A DNA stretch of 33,078 bases from a virus: positions 1-33,078 of IMG/VR virus record IMGVR_UViG_3300021371_000063; one strand, written 5' to 3'. A program made the position numbers and the translations under genes. Position 1 is the first letter of the stretch. Each line of letters begins with the position of its first letter. This document shows, one piece after another, positions 29,062 through 33,078 of the stretch. Under the pieces are notes generated by a model, which did no database searches, was not told where the DNA came from, and worked only from the letters and a program-made list of their open reading frames with translations.

Positions 29062-30858
29062 ATGATTACATACGCATTAGATTTTGAAACCTACTACGAC
29101 AAGCACTGCTCTATACGCAAGCTTGGCCCGTTAGGTTACTTTTCCCATTACGACTTCGACGCCTATATGGTGAGCGTCGTTGGTGATGATGGATATGAAT
29201 GGGTGGGCCACCCTGAAGATTTTGACTGGAACCTGCTTAACGGCAATATTGTCCTTTCCCATAATGCATCGTTTGATGAAACCCTTTACCTGTATGGTGT
29301 TACTTGCAACTGGTGGCCGGAGGTAAAGCCTGCGGCATGGTATTGCACCGCAGATATGGCTGCGGCATGCGGTTTACCTAGATCACTAAAGGGAGCTACT
29401 GCTCAAGCTTTTGGTATAGAGGTTGAGAAAACGACTCGCGACAACATGTCAGGTAAGACATGGACGGGTATGTCTGAAGAGTTCCGTAAAGAAGTTCTTG
29501 AATACGCATTAAAAGACTCAGAGCTATGTCTTAAACTTTGGGAGGAATACTCACCTAGATGGTCTGACTTCGAGCGTAGTATAAGTAACATGAACCGACG
29601 GGTAGTCCAGCGAGGCATCCCTATTGATATAGACGCACTTAAAGAAGCGAGAGAAACAATTAATGAACGTTTATTTCAAGCGGAAAAGGCTATCCCTTGG
29701 GCAGGTGAAAAACCACTACTGAGTCGAAAAGCGTTCGACGAGGAATGCCACAAGATTGGGATTGAGCCACCAGCATCACTTGCTAAAACTGATAAAGATG
29801 CACAAGAGTGGATTAAAAAACATGGTAGATCTTATGCATGGGTAGAAGCAGTTTCTAATTGGCGGCGTATTAACTCCATTAAGAAAAAGTTAGATAGCTT
29901 TGATTACGCCACAATGCCAGACGACCGCTACTACGGTGGTCTCATGTATTTCGGCGGACACACCGGACGATTCAGCGGTAGTGGAGGGAACCTTAATCTA
30001 CAGAATTTACCGCGAGATGAGATGTTTGGTGTGAACATGAGAAAACTCATTACCGCACCTAAAGGGAAGAAATTAGTCGTTGTAGATCTTTCGCAGATTG
30101 AAGTCCGCACATTATGTTGGCTAGCCAAAGACAAGGAGACTATGGACGCTATAGCAGCATCTGAAGATATATACGAGGCATTCGCGATTCAATTTGGATT
30201 GTGGTCCTCTGACAAAGGCGTTCTTAAAAAAGAAGACGCTAAGTTACGTCACAAAGTCAAAGCTCTTGTATTGGGTTGTGGATATGGTGCAGGTTACAAA
30301 AAGTTTGCTCAGATGTATAACATGTCCAAGAAAGAGGCTAAGGAGGCTGTTACGTTGTATCGTGACAAGATCTCTAAAGTACCTGAACTTTGGGGTGATT
30401 ACGATTCAAAGTTGATTGGTCTTGGGTTGATGTCAGATAGCGTAGCCTTAAGGAGTAATGAAGACATTAAGTTGAAGCTTGAGTTACCATCAGGTAGAGT
30501 CCTAAATTATGGGTTTGTTTTACAGCAATACGATGAGGATACCGGACGCTCTAGGTATCAAGTAACAGTAAACCGCAACGGCAGAAAGCGGCATATTACC
30601 CTTTGGGGAGGTATTCTAGCAGAAAATGCTTCACAAGCTTTAGCCCGTGATATATTTAGTCATATGATGCTCCAGATTGAGAGGGCTGGCATCAACATAA
30701 TTTTTCACGTCCACGATGAAGTTGTCTGCGAGTGTGGCGAAGAGATAGCAGACGAAACCCTAAACAAAATTATTAAAATCATGTCTACCCCACCAGAATG
30801 GATACCCGACATTCCGCTAGATGCAGAAGGAGAAATCTTAAATAAATATACAAAATAA
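29062..30858 (+). CDS. polA: DNA polymerase I (family A) with 3'-5' exonuclease
   Basis: 598 residues. DEDD exonuclease: D7/E9 in YALDFETYYD, D72 in LSHNASFDE, D152 in ALKDSELCLKLW. Polymerase: motif A VVVDLSQIEVRTL (D342), motif B RHKVKALVLGCGYG (R396, K400, L404, Y408), motif C HVHDEVVCE (D552, E553). No 5'-3' exonuclease domain, as usual in phage PolA. L404 stands where E. coli Pol I has Phe762 and T7 polymerase has Tyr; Leu at this site is known from many environmental phages. The active site is otherwise complete, so this should be the replicative polymerase. It overlaps the primase-helicase by one base (TAATG). Confidence 0.93.
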   Translation: MITYALDFETYYDKHCSIRKLGPLGYFSHYDFDAYMVSVVGDDGYEWVGHPEDFDWNLLNGNIVLSHNASFDETLYLYGVTCNWWPEVKPAAWYCTADMAAACGLPRSLKGATAQAFGIEVEKTTRDNMSGKTWTGMSEEFRKEVLEYALKDSELCLKLWEEYSPRWSDFERSISNMNRRVVQRGIPIDIDALKEARETINERLFQAEKAIPWAGEKPLLSRKAFDEECHKIGIEPPASLAKTDKDAQEWIKKHGRSYAWVEAVSNWRRINSIKKKLDSFDYATMPDDRYYGGLMYFGGHTGRFSGSGGNLNLQNLPRDEMFGVNMRKLITAPKGKKLVVVDLSQIEVRTLCWLAKDKETMDAIAASEDIYEAFAIQFGLWSSDKGVLKKEDAKLRHKVKALVLGCGYGAGYKKFAQMYNMSKKEAKEAVTLYRDKISKVPELWGDYDSKLIGLGLMSDSVALRSNEDIKLKLELPSGRVLNYGFVLQQYDEDTGRSRYQVTVNRNGRKRHITLWGGILAENASQALARDIFSHMMLQIERAGINIIFHVHDEVVCECGEEIADETLNKIIKIMSTPPEWIPDIPLDAEGEILNKYTK

Positions 30859-33053
30859 TGACCTATCGAACATTAAAGAACCTAAGAGACTCAAAGACTT
30901 CAAAAGTAGAAGACTTGAGCCAAGTAAAATCAAAGAAGCCAGCGTTTAAGAACAAAGCCCTATACCGAGATTGGTGTAGTAACATAAACACAAAACATGT
31001 GTTCTACTCGTGTGTAGAAGGACGAACTCCTTCTAAAAGAGTAACGTCTGACAACCCTGTGCACATAGTTCATGGGGTAGTTGCGGACTACGATGCCCCT
31101 GTTAAATGGGATACTTTCCAAGCTAATCTAGGAACAGCGTGTAACAGCAGCCCGTTACCGACATGGTCGTCGAGAACTCAGAGCGATTACCTTAGACTAG
31201 TATGGGAGTTCGAGAATCCAATTCCTGTGGACCCATCAATGTATGAGGCTTTTGTCATGGCAATCGATAAGCTTATTAAAGCTTCTAGCTTGTTTGCTGG
31301 ATTTGATAAGTCATCGTTCCGACCAAACCAGTACTTTGAATTAGGAGTAGATTGGCAACCACACGGTAACAAACTCCCAGACTCAATCGTTTTTGCGGCT
31401 ATAGCGAAGGCAGCGGAATCCAAACCGCCAGAGTCTGCCGAGACGTGTATCCCAATCGATGTAGTTGCCAAAGAGGTTGAATCCCGATTCCCGAATCGCT
31501 GGTTCGGTGAATTTGAAGTCGGAGCGCGTGGACCCTTATTCTGGATTGATGACGGTATTGACCGTGAAGGATGTCAAGTTGTGGAAGATGGGATGGTCTG
31601 TTATAGCGACAGAGCTGGTAAAGGATTCATGAGTTGGTCCGACATATTCGGTGGGGCATTTGTTAAGGATTACGAGACCCAGAAACTTGCTACCCTATTA
31701 GACGAGTATTGGTTCAACGGTAAGACATTCTTTAAGCTGCTATACGGAAACGCAGTCTCTATACCTAAAGATCAGCTTCTATTAGAGCTACGTCAGGCAG
31801 GTTTTTCTGTGAGAGTTAGGCGCGGTCAGAGCATCAGCGAGGTAGAAAACGCTGTGCTGGTAATCAGTAACAACAACCGGATTGATGAGATTGCACCAGT
31901 AGTGTTCTCAAGCGACCGTGTTGTATCGTATAACGGTAGTCGGATTCTAAACTGCTCTACGTTATGTCCGGTGGACGCCGCAGCGGATGGAGACCCATCC
32001 AACTGGCCTTTCCTCCATAATTGGTTCAATCAACTATTCGTAAACAACAGCAAGCACGATTCTATAGAATACTTCTACGCATGGATGAAAAGGTTTTACT
32101 ACGCTGTTGTAGAAAGAAAGCCCTTACAGGGGCAAGCTTTGCTGCTGGTCGGACCAACAGGTCGCGGCAAGTCATTGTTGAGTAACAAAGTTATTAGCGG
32201 ACTCGTGGGGGGTTTTGCTGATGCGAGTGACTACTTGGGGGGTCACACAAAATTCAACAAAGATTTAGGTCGTGTCGCATCGTGGGTGATTGACGATACG
32301 ACCTCAGCAGCCAGCTTTCAAGACCAAAGACGTGCAACCGAGCTGTTGAAGCGTGCGGTGGCCAATCCACGAGTCGAGTATCAAGCCAAGTATGCTGACG
32401 CTTTATCAGTGCCTTGGACAGGTCGTGTTGTGCTATCTTTGAACATGGACGCTAACTCGCTGTCGGTAATACCGTCACTTGATTCTAGTAACCGAGATAA
32501 GCTTATGGCTCTGCTGATATCAGAGTCATCAACGACATCTTTCCCACCTAACTACCAGCTTGAAGCAACTATTGAAGACGAGTTACCTCACTTTGCTAAG
32601 TTCTTGATGGATTATAAAGTCCACCCTGAAGTTGAAGACGTTGGTCGGTTTGGCGTCCAGAGCTACATCGAGCCATTGATTGCTGATGCAGCATATGACA
32701 ACAGTTATCGAAGCACCGTAGCCGAACTTGTTGAGTTCTTCTGCAAGAGGTGTCGTAATAGCGCACCGGAACTTAAGACGTGGTCGGGAACTCTAACCGA
32801 GTTTCAAGTTGCAATCCACGCATTTAACGATGGTCGGAATGTCGGTATGTCTAATAACCTAGAGTTTATCAGGCGTGGGATGTCAGTTCTTGAGGAAGCT
32901 GGAGCAGTCAACAGTAACATCAGACCTATTAATTCTAAAGGACAAGGCGGCGGTAAATTGTGGAGCATTGACCTGAGTGAGATTTACGATATAGGTTATA
33001 CAGCGGATGACAAACGAAGATCTTCAGATCAGGAGGCAGGAACTTTGCGGTGA
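30858..33053 (+). CDS. Primase-helicase (AEP-like primase plus SF3/D5-type ATPase)
   Basis: 731 residues. N-terminal region (about 40-210) has archaeo-eukaryotic-primase features: VVADYDAPVKW with D77/D79 as candidate metal ligands, PTWSSRTQSDYLRLVW and FRPNQYFELG. The C-terminal ATPase (about 385-570) has Walker A GPTGRGKS (K438), Walker B SWVIDDTTSA (D479/D480) and sensor-1 GRVVLSLNMD, of the phage DUF5906/D5-like primase-helicase type. A C-terminal winged-helix-like domain follows (about 600-710). It should unwind DNA and prime synthesis for the polymerase encoded directly upstream, with which it is coupled. The primase catalytic histidine is not pinned down, so primase activity is less certain than the helicase. 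Confidence 0.75.
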   Translation: MTYRTLKNLRDSKTSKVEDLSQVKSKKPAFKNKALYRDWCSNINTKHVFYSCVEGRTPSKRVTSDNPVHIVHGVVADYDAPVKWDTFQANLGTACNSSPLPTWSSRTQSDYLRLVWEFENPIPVDPSMYEAFVMAIDKLIKASSLFAGFDKSSFRPNQYFELGVDWQPHGNKLPDSIVFAAIAKAAESKPPESAETCIPIDVVAKEVESRFPNRWFGEFEVGARGPLFWIDDGIDREGCQVVEDGMVCYSDRAGKGFMSWSDIFGGAFVKDYETQKLATLLDEYWFNGKTFFKLLYGNAVSIPKDQLLLELRQAGFSVRVRRGQSISEVENAVLVISNNNRIDEIAPVVFSSDRVVSYNGSRILNCSTLCPVDAAADGDPSNWPFLHNWFNQLFVNNSKHDSIEYFYAWMKRFYYAVVERKPLQGQALLLVGPTGRGKSLLSNKVISGLVGGFADASDYLGGHTKFNKDLGRVASWVIDDTTSAASFQDQRRATELLKRAVANPRVEYQAKYADALSVPWTGRVVLSLNMDANSLSVIPSLDSSNRDKLMALLISESSTTSFPPNYQLEATIEDELPHFAKFLMDYKVHPEVEDVGRFGVQSYIEPLIADAAYDNSYRSTVAELVEFFCKRCRNSAPELKTWSGTLTEFQVAIHAFNDGRNVGMSNNLEFIRRGMSVLEEAGAVNSNIRPINSKGQGGGKLWSIDLSEIYDIGYTADDKRRSSDQEAGTLR

Positions 33054-33078
33054 GTTTTGGATGGAACTTCGGCAAATT
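33007..33078 (+). CDS. Possible start of next gene, partial
   Basis: An ATG at 33007, inside the end of the primase-helicase gene, opens a frame (MTNEDLQIRRQELCGEFWME onwards) that continues past the primase stop to the window edge. An in-frame ATG at 33061 is the alternative start. Only 24 codons are visible, so the product is not known. Confidence 0.35.
   Translation, partial: MTNEDLQIRRQELCGEFWMELRQI

Overview
The window is a 33 kb piece of a tailed double-stranded DNA bacteriophage genome. The diagnostic genes are a complete large terminase, a probable small terminase, a probable portal protein running off the left edge, one gene of 10.9 kb for a 3644-residue virion-type polyvalent protein, a family A DNA polymerase, a primase-helicase, an SF2 helicase, a RuvC-like resolvase and a Cas4/AddB-type nuclease. 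This gene set, with a connector-like portal and a giant probable internal protein, fits a lytic podovirus-like phage best. No integrase, attachment site, tRNA or CRISPR array was seen. The host is not identifiable. Most start codons have A-rich leaders or almost no leader rather than a clear Shine-Dalgarno sequence, while three late-side genes have good TTGAC(A/G) -35 boxes.

Layout: (1) 1-2609, minus strand: portal (partial), a NUMOD4-like protein and a small basic protein, the last two resembling pieces of phage homing-endonuclease genes. (2) 2610-2949: a divergent intergenic region dense in hairpins, including a cloverleaf-like fold and a tandem 14-bp repeat. (3) 2953-8017, plus strand: an accessory block of mostly small genes with hairpin-rich intergenic spacers. 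It includes a GP88-like cysteine-rich protein, a C39/papain-like protein, a DUF932 protein, a DUF6717-like protein and up to three tiny membrane peptides. (4) 8014-21129, minus strand: giant polyvalent protein, a coiled-coil protein, an alanine-rich repeat protein and a small basic protein. (5) 21308-23095, minus strand: large terminase. (6) 23106 to the right edge, plus strand: small terminase, then a compact replication/recombination operon with many ATGA-type overlaps.

How it works together: the right-hand operon should replicate and recombine phage DNA (primase-helicase, PolA with 3'-5' exonuclease, SF2 helicase, two DnaA-domain-IV-like DNA-binding proteins, Cas4-like nuclease, RuvC-like resolvase, MazG/DUF1599-like nucleotide protein). 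The minus-strand module packages DNA and builds the particle, with the giant protein a candidate ejected or internal multi-domain effector (zinc protease, GNAT-like and C-terminal polyvalent-protein domains). The plus-strand accessory block sits antisense between the giant gene and the portal gene.

The least explained features are non-coding. A 33-bp perfect-arm palindrome occurs twice, 19 kb apart and in opposite orientation. A structured, cloverleaf-like element lies between divergent operons. A duplicated hairpin-plus-leader cassette precedes two small-block genes. Several promoters lie so close to start codons that leaderless mRNAs are predicted.
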